DNA from: Polytrichum commune
Lineage: Eukaryota > Streptophyta > Polytrichopsida > Polytrichales > Polytrichaceae
Direction of reading: 5' to 3'
NCBI GenBank assembly: GCA_950295325.1
Contig: OX485806.1
Location: forward strand, 5,206,001 to 5,270,000
DNA length: 64,000 bases
The position numbers and the translations under genes are program-made. How positions within the stretch are numbered: the first letter of the stretch is position 1; each line of letters starts with the position of its first letter. Shown here piece by piece: positions 34,534 through 47,045 of this stretch. A model generated the notes under the pieces. That model had not been told where the DNA came from, ran no database searches, and worked only from the letters and a program-made list of their open reading frames with translations.

Positions 34534-34998
34534 TTACTCCAACTGCAAGAACTTGAGGATGCGCCGAAGAATAAGTGCAACGTAGTCTGCACGATCAGCC
34601 TTAGTCAATGGATTAACTGGACCTTGTAGCCAACGTTGATGGCCGCAACTTCCTTTCGTAGGCTTAAGACAACAAAAATATTGATCTTCATTTAAGCCTT
34701 CAAAAATTCCTCCAAATGTCACATCCCGAGTGCCAGGTTCAACACACCCAGCTTGCAACAAAATCACCAATGCGCGAGCATCTTGTTGAAGGTTTCCGTG
34801 CCACCGCTGCTCCACACGAGGTTGCTTCAACGGCCGAGAAGGCCCAGCTTCTTCTTGTGGACGCTCATGTAGTGGTGAAGGACTAAGTGGCAGAAAAATA
34901 CGAGTCGGCAATTGAGATAAAGAAAAATCCAGCTCAAGCTCTGGTTGAGGTTTTTCATCTTGAGACTTAGGTAAAACTCTCCAATTCGACATGTTCAA
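34534..34998 (-). CDS. Hypothetical 154-aa protein
   Basis: Open frame of 154 codons, MNMSNW at the start and ILRRILKFLQLE at the end. The N-terminal half is rich in Pro, Glu and Ser (low complexity). The C-terminal half has a more folded look, with QQDARALVILLQAGC and two Cys pairs (FCCLKPTKGSCGH). No signal peptide, membrane segment or known motif. Upstream lies a T-rich stretch. It stands alone between retrotransposons and could be a small host gene or part of an unrecognised element. Evidence is length and composition only. Confidence 0.35.
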   Translation of the reverse strand: MNMSNWRVLPKSQDEKPQPELELDFSLSQLPTRIFLPLSPSPLHERPQEEAGPSRPLKQPRVEQRWHGNLQQDARALVILLQAGCVEPGTRDVTFGGIFEGLNEDQYFCCLKPTKGSCGHQRWLQGPVNPLTKADRADYVALILRRILKFLQLE

Positions 34999-35215
34999 GA
35001 AAAAGAAAAAAAATCAAAATAACCACATCAAACTGGTGAAGCTCTGAAATGGTCCTTCTTCTTGTAACCTAAATACTTTATAGTAGGAAGGCGTCATTCT
35101 GAAGCTTCCCCAAAAGATATGATTCTTTCTCCCACTCAAATCCACTCAAATAAATATAAAATATAAAACGTATAAACACTGGATAAGAATATAAAGCCCT
35201 TCAGCATGCTCTGAT

Positions 35216-35470
35216 AAACGCCAAGCCGCGGAAGCCCAACTGGTAAAGTGCTTCAAGCGCCATAGCACTGGTCCGGGTTCGAAACCCTCTGGACCCGTAT
35301 GAGCAGGCGAATGGCTACGTGGCTTGGCACTGCTGGTGAAAACTAGGCAGGTAACTACCAGTTGGCGCCACCTACCCCCTGAGCATGTGACTCTAAGTTC
35401 GTGGTTATAACCACGGTTCTTTCTCTTCTCCCCTCGTTCCTCTTATCTCCCCCCTCCCTTTTGTCTATGT
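35216..35470 (+). mobile_element. tRNA-derived SINE
   Basis: A pol III promoter-like pair is present: A box AGCCCAACTGGTAAAG (35233-35248) and B box GGTTCGAAACC (35276-35286), spaced as in tRNA genes. The sequence then continues for about 150 bp without a tRNA 3' acceptor half, ending in a pyrimidine-rich tail (TCTTTCTCTTCTCCCC). That is the layout of a plant SINE head and body rather than a tRNA gene. The partner LINE for its tail is not identified. Confidence 0.65.
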
Positions 35471-36440
35471 CTTTATTTTTATTTGTTTTAAACCCTTCTC
35501 TCAAAACATTTCACACTATATTTATTTATTAAACCATTTCTTACACGACAACGTGAGACTTTATTTTTTGAATCAGCTTTATTAAATCTCTGCCGGGACT
35601 GTGCTGATAAGGGTGGAAAGTGAACTCTGCTGCTGAAGCATACTCGACGAACGGGAGGTGGAGAGGTGTTGGACGAGAGGGTGCTCCTTCTGATTTACAC
35701 ACTGTTGCTGCCATCTCACCTTGTACTGAGACTATTGCTGCAAATACATAGAAATGATGCTGTGATTATTGGGACTGCTGCTGGTACTGTTGCAAGGACT
35801 GTTGCGATTACTGTTGTAAAGAGCTACAAGTCGTAAGAGCCAACCGCTGCCCAAAGTCACTAGCAAGAAATGTTGCTGAGAACGAGTAGTTGATGTCTAC
35901 TGTGCTGCTGGCTGCTGTTGATGTTGCTGTCAAGAAGCCAAGGATAACACTGAGGCCCCATCACCATCACCATCTACCCCATCACCAACTAGATTAATCA
36001 TCAACTAGCTGAGACGACCTGCTGTTTATTTGCTGCCATCATTACCTCACTGCTGAAGACGAGGAGCAGAGAAACGGAGGAAATTGTTGCGGCCAACTAC
36101 AGCTGAGACGAACTTGAGAGTTAATCTGTCATCTTTTATTGTTGCCTAACTACTGGAGCTGAGGCGGGAGCTTGCGGAGCTGGGAGGTCGCGGAGCTGTG
36201 TAGCTGTGGAAGGAAGCGAGAAGTTAAGGTGCCAAGCCTAGCTGATTGTTACCACCCGGCCAATCAGGTACCACTTCAAACCCCCACTTAGATAAAGCAC
36301 GTAGATAGCACACACACAACTAAAAACAAACTAAAATCCTAGTAGGCATACACTTAGTCACTTAGAAATGCACACACATAATAGCTAACTAGGCACATAG
36401 CACTTGTGGTTGCCTAAAGTAGAAGTAGTTAAATTAGCTA
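35470..36440. other. Spacer with CTG/TTG-type triplet richness
   Basis: Between about 35690 and 35950 the sequence is crowded with TGCTG and TGTTG words (for example CTGCTGGCTGCTGTTGATG), an impure trinucleotide region. No gene. The 5' end of the large LINE is probably between about 36240 and 36440, where composition switches to A/C-rich. Confidence 0.4.
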
Positions 36441-36742
36441 AAAATGAAGGTTGCTCAAGCAACCATTATTTGTTTCTTGTTATGGCTCATAGGCCCCCTA
36501 TATTGGACAATCTCTCACCATATCAACTTACACACCTCACATGTTTGCTCATCTCATACTAGAATTATACACAAAAACAACATTAATGAAATAAAAACAC
36601 TAGTAAACAACACTATCTTCCCCCTAGCCACATTTCCCCTCCAAGCCCTACTTGTTCATAAGTGGAATGGGGATTTGTCTAGGGAAAAATAAATAACTAC
36701 CATGGCCACACACAATAACATGCAATTACTTTATCTTTGCAG

Positions 36743-38348
36743 AATGGCTTATTCACGAAGCTTGGACAAAACCTTTGATGGTGTTAACGACATGGAAACC
36801 TCACAAAATAAAAAAAAGAACATCTAGCAATGCATGCCTAACCATAGTAGTGGAAAAAGAAAGTAATACACCAAAGAAAAACTCATGCCTATGGCTTGGA
36901 TTCAAGGCTATGAATGCTTTGAATGCAAGCAAAGGGCTTGGAGAAGTCGCCCACAAAAATGTAAGCGAGTTTGTCAAAATGAGAATGAGTGAAAAAGAAG
37001 CCTTAGAATGTCAAGGATGTGTATCATCATACTCGTACATTACATAAGAAGTATGGTGAAGTAAGAATGATCTTGGGGAACAAAATTATCACTCCACCCA
37101 AGTCCCATCCGATGTAGATGTATGTGACGGCTTCGCTATGGACTACCACATTGCTTTGTTTTTTCAAATAGATGATATACTCATCCCCAAAGAAGAAGCA
37201 TTAGAAAAAATCACCAAAAGATTGGATGAAATGCAAATCTTGCTTGGGGATGAAATAAGTGACCCTATCGCAATAATCTGTACCCATGGAGGTAAACAAT
37301 GGTCCGGCCATGCTAAAATCCATCTAAAAAATGTGCAAGAGGATGGAGTCAAGTTACTCCAAGGCCTCCGCCCATTCATCATCCGTCTAGCGGATAACAA
37401 AATGCACAAAGGTAAGGTTTGTAAGTCATATGATACTATCGCTTCTAGTGAAATGTTGTCAATCAAAATCACTAGTGACACCTTAAAGGATGTGGCTTGG
37501 TATGAGGCTTACGAGGAAATAACAATTGAAGGTTTCAAACGTGGTTTTTAACTTTGAAATTACCCATGTTAGGAAAATTGATAACCACAACTATGCATGG
37601 ATTATTGCCACTAGCCCGGAGCAAGCTACCAATATCCGTAAGAATAAAATCACCTTTGGTCATGAATGTATAGATGTGTCTATGAGAAAGTCTAGTGGTA
37701 ATGATTTGGCAAAAAATGCCCTCATTCTCATTGCAAAGAACCTTAATAGACTCAAACTCAAAGCAATTCTAGAAACGGAGCTAAGAGCATGTATGGGAGA
37801 AAAAACATACTTAATATTTTCTTCAAGAATGACGCCCAAGGCAAACTCACGGGATTGTACAATATTCAATGTTTGAGTTCTGCGGTGTACAAAAAATTTG
37901 TCAAGAAAAGTCATAAAATTTGCAATAAATACGTAGAATTCTCTCCCCACCCAAAGAGATTGGATAGAATATCCAAACCCTCAAATGAGGAACTTACAAG
38001 GTTAGGTTTCAATGATGTTACCACGGCATTAGCGGACACGGTGGAGGCAATGGAGAATGCTCCCTCCAACTCACTTGGGAAAAAAAATATCAACAAATAG
38101 TTGAGGAGGCCATAGCAAAAGACACTGTCATAGTTCGCAACGAGATGCAAACCATGAAGACGCGCCTCACAATACAAGCAAAAAACTTTGCCACTTATGC
38201 GGCGGATAAAGCCGCCAAAGCCCTCAAAAATGAAATGGCCACACTAAGGCAAGCCCTTAGCAAGACCATGGCCGCCTTGGAATCTAGCGACATGCTTGAT
38301 AAAGAAGATTCATCTGGCGAAAATGAGGATCTAATGACGATAAACTAA
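36743..38348 (+). pseudogene. LINE ORF1 (broken)
   Basis: The frame starts MAYSRSLDKTFDGVND at 36743 and shifts at an A-run near 36808. The main part is in pieces: 37138-37551 (HGGKQWSGHAKIHLKN, GLRPFIIRLADN, KVCKSYDTIA), 37526-37876 (AWIIATSPEQATNI, NALILIAKNLNRLKLKAIL), 37789-38100 (NIFFKNDAQGKLTGLYNIQC, YVEFSPHPKRLD) and a Lys/Ala-rich end to 38348. Small frameshifts separate the pieces. Its place before an endonuclease-RT ORF identifies it as ORF1, the RNA-binding partner; I see no CCHC knuckle. The last part resembles ORF1 proteins of seed-free plant LINEs from memory only. Confidence 0.65.
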
Positions 38349-39376
38349 TTCCGACAAACACCTCCATACCTTTCCTTACCAAATCTACACATATCCCAAA
38401 ACTACAAAAACAAAATAAAAGGGTATTTCTAAATACCCCCACTCTACAAGAAATCGCCAACATCTCCACTCAAAACAAAACAACCATAGTACATACACAC
38501 ATAATCAAACAACCAATACAAATCACACCTACCACAAGAACATATAAACAAATAATTAATGTCAAATACCACTACCTATACCAAACCCAACACCTATACT
38601 TACACCAAAACCAATACCAACCCCTATATATACAACAATATCAAAATCACACTAAATACCAATATCAAAACAAACTAATAAGTATACACAAAGTATACAA
38701 AAATAATATAGTCAAAACATATTTAAATATAAATACTCCTATAAACCAACACAAAAAATACAAAATACTACTAAATATTATACAAAACATACATCAAATA
38801 TATATAAACAAAACTAACACAACGTTCATCAATATTCCAACAAAAACACACATAACTAACATACAAATGACGACTCTAACAAATCCACTTACCGAACATG
38901 TCACAAACAATAACCAAACAAGCAACACACCCCCCAATAACCATACAAAATACTCCATAAAACCTCACAAAATCCACCAAACGGCCTCGGCCTACCGGCC
39001 TCGCCACAAAATGAAGCCAATAAGACCTTTACTTTACCCAAATAAACATACAAAAGCTATGGTATTAGTACACAAACAAAAATACACAAACATAAGAACA
39101 AACAAAAAATACATAATAGAAAACAAAACAAACACTAAGAATTCAATATCAACAAATCAACCACCTAACTTATACCACATACAAAGCCATATATCAAGAT
39201 GTATACAATATCAATTAGCATATCATATCTTCATAAAACACCATACAAAACACCATATGGGCTCGGCCTACCGGCCTCGCCACAAAATAAAACAAACAAT
39301 ATACTCACAAAACCGCATTTTTAACCACACCCTCCATAAAACTACAAAACATATACACAAATACGCCAAACCCATA

Positions 39377-39396
39377 CACTACCCCCCCCCCCCCCC
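39377..39396. repeat. Poly-C run
   Basis: About 16 C in a row inside the LINE N-terminal region, coding Pro in the local frame; a likely slippage site. Confidence 0.7.
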
Positions 39397-39993
39397 AAAT
39401 ACAATCAAAACACACTACCCGCCTTACCTAACCTATCTACCACAAATAAATACACATTTACAAACTACCAACAAATAAATAAGAAAAACCCAACAACAAC
39501 AAACCGAAATACTGTAACAAATAAAACACCATATAACATACATAAATTACTTGTTAAAATAACAATAAAAACTAAACACCAAATTACAAACCAACCCCCT
39601 AACTTAGAAGACAAACAACACTACGCATCAAACTATATACAACATAAATTAGCATTTCTAAACCTACACCTCGCAAAATCTCCTATAATACACTGCACAA
39701 AACACCAAATAGGCTTGGCCTACCGACCTCACCACAAAACAAAACAAATAGGATTTTCACACTACCATACTTTTCAACATACCTTTAATACAATCACAAT
39801 ACCTATACACAAACAATCCAAACCCATACACTACCTTTTTAAACATTATAAAAAAATAACACCCGCCCTACCTAACCTATTCACTACAAATAAATACACA
39901 CTACTAAAATACTATAAAATAAATAAAAGAAATCCAAACGTAAAACAATACCAAGGATATCACTTCATTAATCAACTAGCATTATTACAATGT

Positions 39994-40020
39994 GGAGACA
40001 TTGAACCTCACCCTGGACCA
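39994..40020 (+). other. 2A-like motif, GDIEPHPGP
   Basis: Consensus 2A ends DxExNPGP, with the break between the last Gly and Pro. Here the codons are GGA GAC ATT GAA CCT CAC CCT GGA CCA: all consensus residues except CAC (His) for Asn. Asn to His needs one base change (AAC to CAC). Confidence 0.6.
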
Positions 40021-40588
40021 ATGCCAAATTTACTACACAGACACCCAACAACACATAAAAGAATAGCCAATACCTACTTCATTCCTAACACAATAAAGTT
40101 GCAACCAGAATACCAACACCTTGCTAACGCCTTTGCCCCTATACTAAAACATGAGCACCCGCTACATCAACAATCAATCCTGACATTCCCTCACCTACAC
40201 CAATACATACAGACACAAAACCACTCACCTATACCCCACATACTATATGCTATTATTATAACTATAAACCCATCAATAGACACATGTAATAATATACTAG
40301 CCCAACCCACCACCTATCATTTTAACATAGAATGGACTCATACATTAATTAATAAGCTAGCTAACCTCACCAATCCCCCAGAAAGGCATATCCTTACACA
40401 ACACCCATACACTAAATTTATTGAAACCCACAAAGACATTATAGAACCTCAAAACTCTATATATGAAGAATTATATACCTTCATACATAGTCAAGAAACA
40501 CCCCCAACTCTAATTGAAACACAAAGAAAATTCCCCTTCTTACCAAATAAACTAATAAACGAATCCCTAAAATGCTTTGAAATACTAA

Positions 40589-42250
40589 ATGAATATTCCC
40601 ACCAACCCCACTTCTAAACATCCCCCCCTAACACCCAGAATAAACACCAACACCAATCACGAAACAAACATAATAACCTGGAATGCATCATCGCTCAATA
40701 CATCTTTACCTAATTTACAAAGACTCGTTACCTACACGCAAATAAATACTGCAATCATCATTATCCAAGAAACTAAACTCACAGCAACAAAATCCACAAA
40801 ATATATCCAAAATTTATTTCCACAATACGAATTTATATTCAACAATACGCACGCACTTACAAGATGTATCCAACAAAGAATGCCGTATACACCAGGAAGA
40901 GGCGGACTACTCACACTTATATACAACAAATATGCCTTCCCTGGTAATATCACCAAAATCCCCACACCAGCTGATATTTCACCCTACCTCCAGATAATAC
41001 GAATAAATAACCAAACATTACAACCATGGCTAATCATTCATATGTACATGCCTACACACCTAGAAGATACCCGACTAATCCCTAACATAAAAACCACTAT
41101 TATCAATCAAATTATTGCACACCCAAATCATACATACACCTTGTGCGGGGATTTTAACCGCGACATTGCACTCATTAGCAGACAAAGTAACAACCTCTAC
41201 ACACCACCATTAGAAGAAGATATACAATGGAAAACCTTCACCGCATCCCTAAATCTAGAATACATCCCCACAAACACCACATTCTCAAGGCAAGGCGGTA
41301 ATAACTATACACACACCAGCCTGATCGATGGTTTCTACATCAATTCGCCAGATCGCAACAAATTCTCCTCTACAACAAACACCCATATGGACCTAAATTC
41401 AGACCACTATCCAATTACCCTTCATATACCGCATAACACACTACTAGCAAGACCCATACCCTCTAACAACACTACACAAACCAGGATTCGAAACCCCATT
41501 CTGCCTGAAAACCTTGAAAATTTTATTATTAAGTTTTTTGAAGAAAATTCTATACAAATCAACACTTTAACTACCCTTCTTGAAAATCACGAACACCTCA
41601 CAGACACCCAATGGAAAAATGCATGCGCCTCACTTGACATTGTAATAGAAAAAATTTCAAAAAACATAGAAACAACATGCAGTGCACCGCCAATACCACA
41701 ACTCACAAGCCGCACGGCCCAACAAGGTGGCTTCCTACCACGTAAATTAGCTAAACCATGGAAAAAACATCTAGCCACATATCACCTAATCAGAAAAACT
41801 ATATACATTACAAAAAACGACCCGAACTGGCAAACACACTCAATACTGAATAAAATACGTAACCACAAACATGTACTAATTCCTACCCCACCCACAACAA
41901 ACACCTCACTAAATAGATGGATAGACGAAATAGCAGCCATTGCAAAAACATCCAACAAACAATCTAAAGACATAACCACAAAATACACTAAAAATTGTAT
42001 ATTAAAAACAATATCAAAATACAGACAACTATATGAAAAAAACCCTAAAAAGGTAAATAGGAAAGTTTTCAAAAATTCCGAAACCTCACCTTTAGACTCC
42101 ATCATTGATAGATACAATAACATCTTAACAAATCCCAAAGACATCCCAACAGAAATACACATACAACAATCCATTGGTAACCGCCCCACAGTTCCAACTT
42201 GCCAACATCAAACAACACACCTACAACACTGTACGTGTAGCGTACGATAA
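40589..42250 (+). pseudogene. LINE ORF2, endonuclease domain (APE type)
   Basis: 553-codon stretch. The exonuclease-endonuclease-phosphatase fold is shown in order by IITWNASSL (residue about 30), IIQETKLT (about 58), IHMYMPTH, LCGDFNRD (about 188), SLIDGFYI (about 245) and LNSDHYPITLHI (about 270). The catalytic Asn, Glu, Asp/Asn and final Asp-His are all kept. The enzyme nicks target DNA for target-primed reverse transcription. After the domain comes a linker with a basic region (RKVFKNSE), then a frameshift near 42200-42260 into the RT. Confidence 0.85.
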
Positions 42251-42259
42251 TATCCTTGG

Positions 42260-44830
42260 CATGACCTCGATGGTTTCACCATAGACAAGCGTGGAGAACC
42301 TCAAATCCCACTTCATACATACTTCGACACAGAAACATATGACATATGTCTCAAAAACCTGGGTAACAACAAAGCCCCTGGTCCAAACAAAATCCCCAAC
42401 TCAATTCTAAAAAGCATGCCACTACGTTTTCACAAAATACTATTCCTATTTTTCAAACATTTTTATAAACAAAAACGAATTCTTGCATCATGGGAAACAA
42501 GCCTCACAGTTCTACTCTATAAGAAAGGAAACCCATCGCAACTTACAAACCATAGACCCATCGCTCTAGCCAACACTATATATAAACTTTACACAAGCAC
42601 TTTGACATCCATCCTCTCGGCCTACGGAGAAACACACCAAATATTACATGATAGTAAAGAAGGATTCAGAGCAGAAAGAGGAACATCCCGACAACTCCAA
42701 ATACTTATTGCCGCGCTAGAAGATACAAAATTCACAAAATAGGATATATACATTCTATATATAAACTTCAAAAATGCCTTTGGCTTCATTGACCATGCTA
42801 GACTCCTAGCCATAATGAAGGATCTTCGATATCTGACTGATGCCATAAACATAATCGGCAACATATACTCACAAGTCACTACCACATTCATTGGTGAACA
42901 CTTCGGTAAAACACAACCCATCCCCATTCAAAGAGGAACAATACAAGGAGACACCCTAAGCCCATACCTATTCATCATATTCTTAGAACCCCTCCTTAGG
43001 TGGCTACAAAAAAGAAATAATGGATACACATTTGGAACATCCAAAGTAAAAATCTCCTCAGCAGCATATGCCGATAACTTAGCAGCAATTGCCAACAGAT
43101 TGAAATCCTTACAAACACAAATCAACAAACTTGACAAATTCTGTGAATGCGATGGCATGGATCTTCAAATCCCCAAATACGTAATTACTGGATGTTCGAA
43201 CAAATCCAAAATGAGCCCCCTAACATTCAAAACTCAAATTCAAGCTACCAATATAAATTACAGAAACGAACCTATACTAGTCCTAAATCAAAACGAACCA
43301 TACACATATCTAGGAATAAACCTTGTCCCCTCACTAAAATGGAAAACACAAATACACACCACCACCACCAAAGTTATAAGACAATGTAAAGACCTTGTAG
43401 CATGTCCAGCTACTATGAAACAAAAAATCAATATGGCAGACACAATTATACGTGCTGGAATCGCATACAGCTTCTACGCTGTACCATACTCCCTACCTGC
43501 CATCAAAAAACTCGACAAAAAGATTATAGCCCTCCACAAAACAATATATGGAATACTAAAATGCACGTCAAACATAGCCACGCAACTCCTCCATAACCTA
43601 TTTGGAATAGTAGCTTTCTCACTAAAAAACGCCTACTTACGATGTATAGGCGAGCAACTACAAAATGCCCTTAATGATACTGGTAGGCTTAGAAAAATCT
43701 ATAACGGTCTACTACAATTTATACTAGCAACATTCAGTGGAGCCAAAACAATACCTCGTATCAAATACCACCACTGTGTCCGATCACCTATAACTAGAAC
43801 ATTATTCTTACTTAAAAACGAAGTTGGAGTCCACCTAAAAAGTACTATGGATAACTTCCTAATCAACACCTCCCTTCTTAAAAAATTTTGGATGAAAGAA
43901 GTGCAAAACATGCATGGCCTAAATCATCAAACTTCGCTTAAATTACTACAAAAGTTATTATTGCACAATATAACTGAACTAGGACAAATCACTTTACCCA
44001 ATGGCCTTAATATGATGAGTCCAGATGATTTTAAAAACTACCACTCCAACCCTACTAAACTAATTAGAAACGCACTAAACATTGCTCAACTACTATTCTG
44101 CCACTCCTCCTGCCCCCCGACATGCCCACAACCATGCCCGCACCATCACCCCCCAAGAACCCTAAAAGACAATTATATCATAAGAAACTACAACATCCTT
44201 CCCAGACAATCCGATCCTCCAATTCACCCCCCAAATTCACCTCAACCACATCACCCACCCCCACCAAAAGCCATTCTTGAAGACCCTAAACAATTCCCTA
44301 TCCACACAATCCTTGACCATAAAAAACGCCAATACACTAACTCCAATGGAATAATAAAAAACGACTCATCATATGTATGCCAATGGATAATTAGAAACAT
44401 TAACACCTATAACAAATGGAGAACACAAAGAGATTTATTCCCTTTGTACAACGCCAACACTTGTGCACATAATATTGGACTACTAACTCAATACTATACC
44501 CAAAGACAACACAAACATTTTTCGAACTTAATAAACGCCCACTTTGCCACAGAACAACAACATGATACGAGATATGTTACCCCCGCAACAACTATCACAT
44601 TGGCACATATCTCTATCAATGAATGCAACCCCGAAAGTGATATAGAAACCACCACCAACACTATCCAGACACACTTTGATGTTGCCCACATATATGAAGA
44701 CAATGGACGGCACCTCACCACTATTCCTAAAACTAGACTACATTGGCTATGGAAGCAATACCAACTCGCAAAAAACACTCCACATGGACTAGAACCACCC
44801 ACACAACCATTTGAAACTGAAATAATGTGA
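42260..44830 (+). pseudogene. LINE ORF2, reverse transcriptase (active-site residues changed)
   Basis: The frame resumes DLDGFTIDKRGEPQ at about 42260, with NNKAPGPNKIPNSIL, HRPIALANTIYKLY, EGFRAERGTSRQLQIL, a TAG stop at 42740, then YINFKNAFGFIDH (motif A), RGTIQGDTLSPYLF (motif B), AYADNLAAIA (motif C) and a thumb region. LINE RTs have Asp in motif A (IDF) and YADD or FADD in motif C; here both are Asn (AAC at 42764-42766 and 43076-43078). The region after the RT includes a Cys/Pro/His-rich run (CHSSCPPTCPQPCPHHH, about 44098). It ends at a TGA at 44828, after which the same frame continues, so TGA is probably a mutated Trp codon. Confidence 0.85.
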
Positions 44831-46201
44831 TTATACCAAAGATACAAATACCGTATCCCTAAAAACGACCCTCTAAAACTAGCCCAATATACAATACCAA
44901 CCCCAATACTAAACTTTCTCACCACATCATTCAATATCAACCACTCATACTTTTCATCCCCAGTCACATGCCCTACACAACTCAATCAATTTTACTCCCC
45001 ATTCTCGCGAGACAAAGTATTTGGATCCTTAGGGAAAGCCTTTGACCATAAATGGCAAGGCATAGGCTATGCCCGCCCCAATAATACAACAAATCTACAA
45101 CAGGCTATACATTGGGCCCGCCTTGCCGCCAAAAATGACCCAAGCACCGTCACAATACTCATCTCACCTGATATAAACTGGTACCAAAACTTCAACCCGT
45201 ACTCCGGCCCATTCCCAGACACACATATTATCGCCCACTTTGCTGTCGACACTATCACATATGAGAAACCTACGGTTCCACCAGATTTTAACATAACTAG
45301 GAAAGAACTTTCTACACTGCAAATACTTTGCATACACCACCATAATAACTTTTTAGGAACCTATGAACAACTGAATCAACTTACCCATATTGCAAACAAT
45401 CTCTCAATACCACAATTATATACACAAATCGCCACACATACCCCCCCGAACACACCCGTCAATCCTAACAAAAAATGGTCCAAACTAACGTATCCCAATA
45501 TCCCCATAATTAATGAAACACTTATACCTCAACTACCAGACTATCAAACTAACTTACCATTAAAATTTCATCCACAATTCAGTTATTACACTGACGGATC
45601 ATTTAAAAAACCTAAACTAATCGAACCAGGAGTATGGAGAAAAGAAGCAGCAGGATATGGCATCTATAGCCCCAAAGGGCTTAGGATAGCCAAAAGACTA
45701 CATGGTCACCAGAATATTCTACGGGCAGAAATGATGGCCATCCATAAAACCCTACGAATTATCAATACCCAACACCCAAATGAACCCGCATACATATTCA
45801 CAGATAGCCTAAATATATTATATCTACTCAACACACAAATCAAACACCCCACACTACACAATAGCCACCCTGATCAAGTCACACTTGCCTCCATGGTACA
45901 ACTGCTCCAAAACCGCTCCCAACCAATCACATTATACAAAGTCAGAGCACACATTAACATAGAAGGCAATGAACACGCAGATAAACTAGCAAAAGAAGGA
46001 CTAGACCTCACCCATAGAAATGCCACACGCCCATATGAACACGCTCATGCCACACCTTACTACTACCAAAAAGACGAATGGCCCTCCATGATAGACACAC
46101 CAGACAAAGGCCCCGTTAGATTTCTAGAAAAACAAATCAAAAAAATACGACAGAACAAACAACTTGGAAATTATGGCCATACAAACCCCCAATATGTGTA
46201 A
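44831..46201 (+). pseudogene. LINE ORF2, RNase H domain
   Basis: In frame with the RT past the TGA. After about 245 residues of linker the RNase H signature follows: YYTDGSF (about 45585), ILRAEMMAIHKTL (45715), YIFTDSLNILYLL (45793) and VRAHINIEGNEHADKLAKEG (45940). Asp, Glu, Asp and the His/Asp pair are intact. It degrades the RNA of the RNA-DNA hybrid. The frame ends at a stop at 46199 caused by a frameshift just before. Confidence 0.85.
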
Positions 46202-47045
46202 ATGGACAAGAAATGAAGACATTGACAAAGAACTTTCCAATAAATTCTGGAATAACCCTACTATTACGGACAAGCAAAAATCATGCCTTATCAAATTTCG
46301 CACCGGAACCTACATGGGCCAAGCTAGAAAACAAATATTCTTCGGTAGACAAAGATTCCCTACCATCACATGTCCTATTTGTAACTCATACGAACCTGAT
46401 ACATGGCTACATGTACTGCTCACATGTAGACAACAACATATACACGCACTACATGTCAAAAGACACAACAAAGCAGTATGGGAAATCAGAAAGTTACTAA
46501 TCTCCTCCGAAAAATCCAGATGCTACACTCTTATGAACGTTGGTACCTTTAATGACAACCCCCAAGAAAACACCGTCCCTAATTGGCTTTTACCCTGCAC
46601 ATGTGGAACCCAAAGATGCCACTGTAACGCTCGATTTAGACCCGACATTCTCTGCGTTAAAGGATTACCATATCTAAATGAGCCCCCCACAAATATTGAC
46701 CAAACACTTACCATACAATTCATTGAATTCACATATTGCAATGACAGATTCTCACCAGAAACACTAGAAGCTAAAGCCAAGAAATACAAACCACTGGTAG
46801 AAAACATTGCTGCTTTAGGCTGGAAAATCGACCCGCTCATTGTTATTACGGCAAGCGCCAGAGCCGCAACACACATTCCATCGATGAAAATACTTGAAGA
46901 CAAATTTAAACTACCTATGTCATCCATCCGAAATACCTTCAAAAACATCAATACCATTGCCATACAATACGCCATGTCCATCCTCCTCCACAAAAGAAGA
47001 CTAGAAAACCACCAACCTCTACCTCACATACAAGACCCCCCCTAG
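46164..47045 (+). pseudogene. LINE ORF2, C-terminal Cys/His region
   Basis: Continues the RNase H frame after a one-base shift near 46195 (KWTRNEDIDKELS). It holds CPICNSYEPDTWLHVLLTC (about 46370), a C-x2-C...H...C pattern as in many LINE ends, then a second Cys cluster CTCGTQRCHC (about 46600). No stop occurs until 47045, so this part is well kept. The role is presumably RNA or DNA binding. Confidence 0.75.

Larger units (their letters stand above)
38867..40617 (+). pseudogene. LINE ORF2, N-terminal repeat region with 2A-like motif
   Basis: Two open stretches, 38867-39478 and 39715-40617, are separated by stops. The peptide AYRPRHK recurs at about 38990 (SAYRPRHKMK), 39270 (SAYRPRHKIK) and 39715 (AYRPHHKTK), each within a partly repeated His/Thr/Pro-rich unit. 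At residues 94-102 of the second stretch (39994-40020) the sequence GDIEPHPGP, preceded by LALLQC, has the form of a 2A ribosome-skipping peptide (D-V/I-E-x-N-P-G-P) with His at the Asn position. Such motifs are known at the N-terminus of several LINE polyproteins, where they release the leader peptide. About 190 residues follow before the endonuclease, which is entered by a frame change at about 40600. Confidence 0.6.

Noticed and set aside
35222-35300. Possible tRNA gene
   Set aside because: A and B boxes are present, but no acceptor stem pairing and no closing 3' half were found; it fits a SINE head better.
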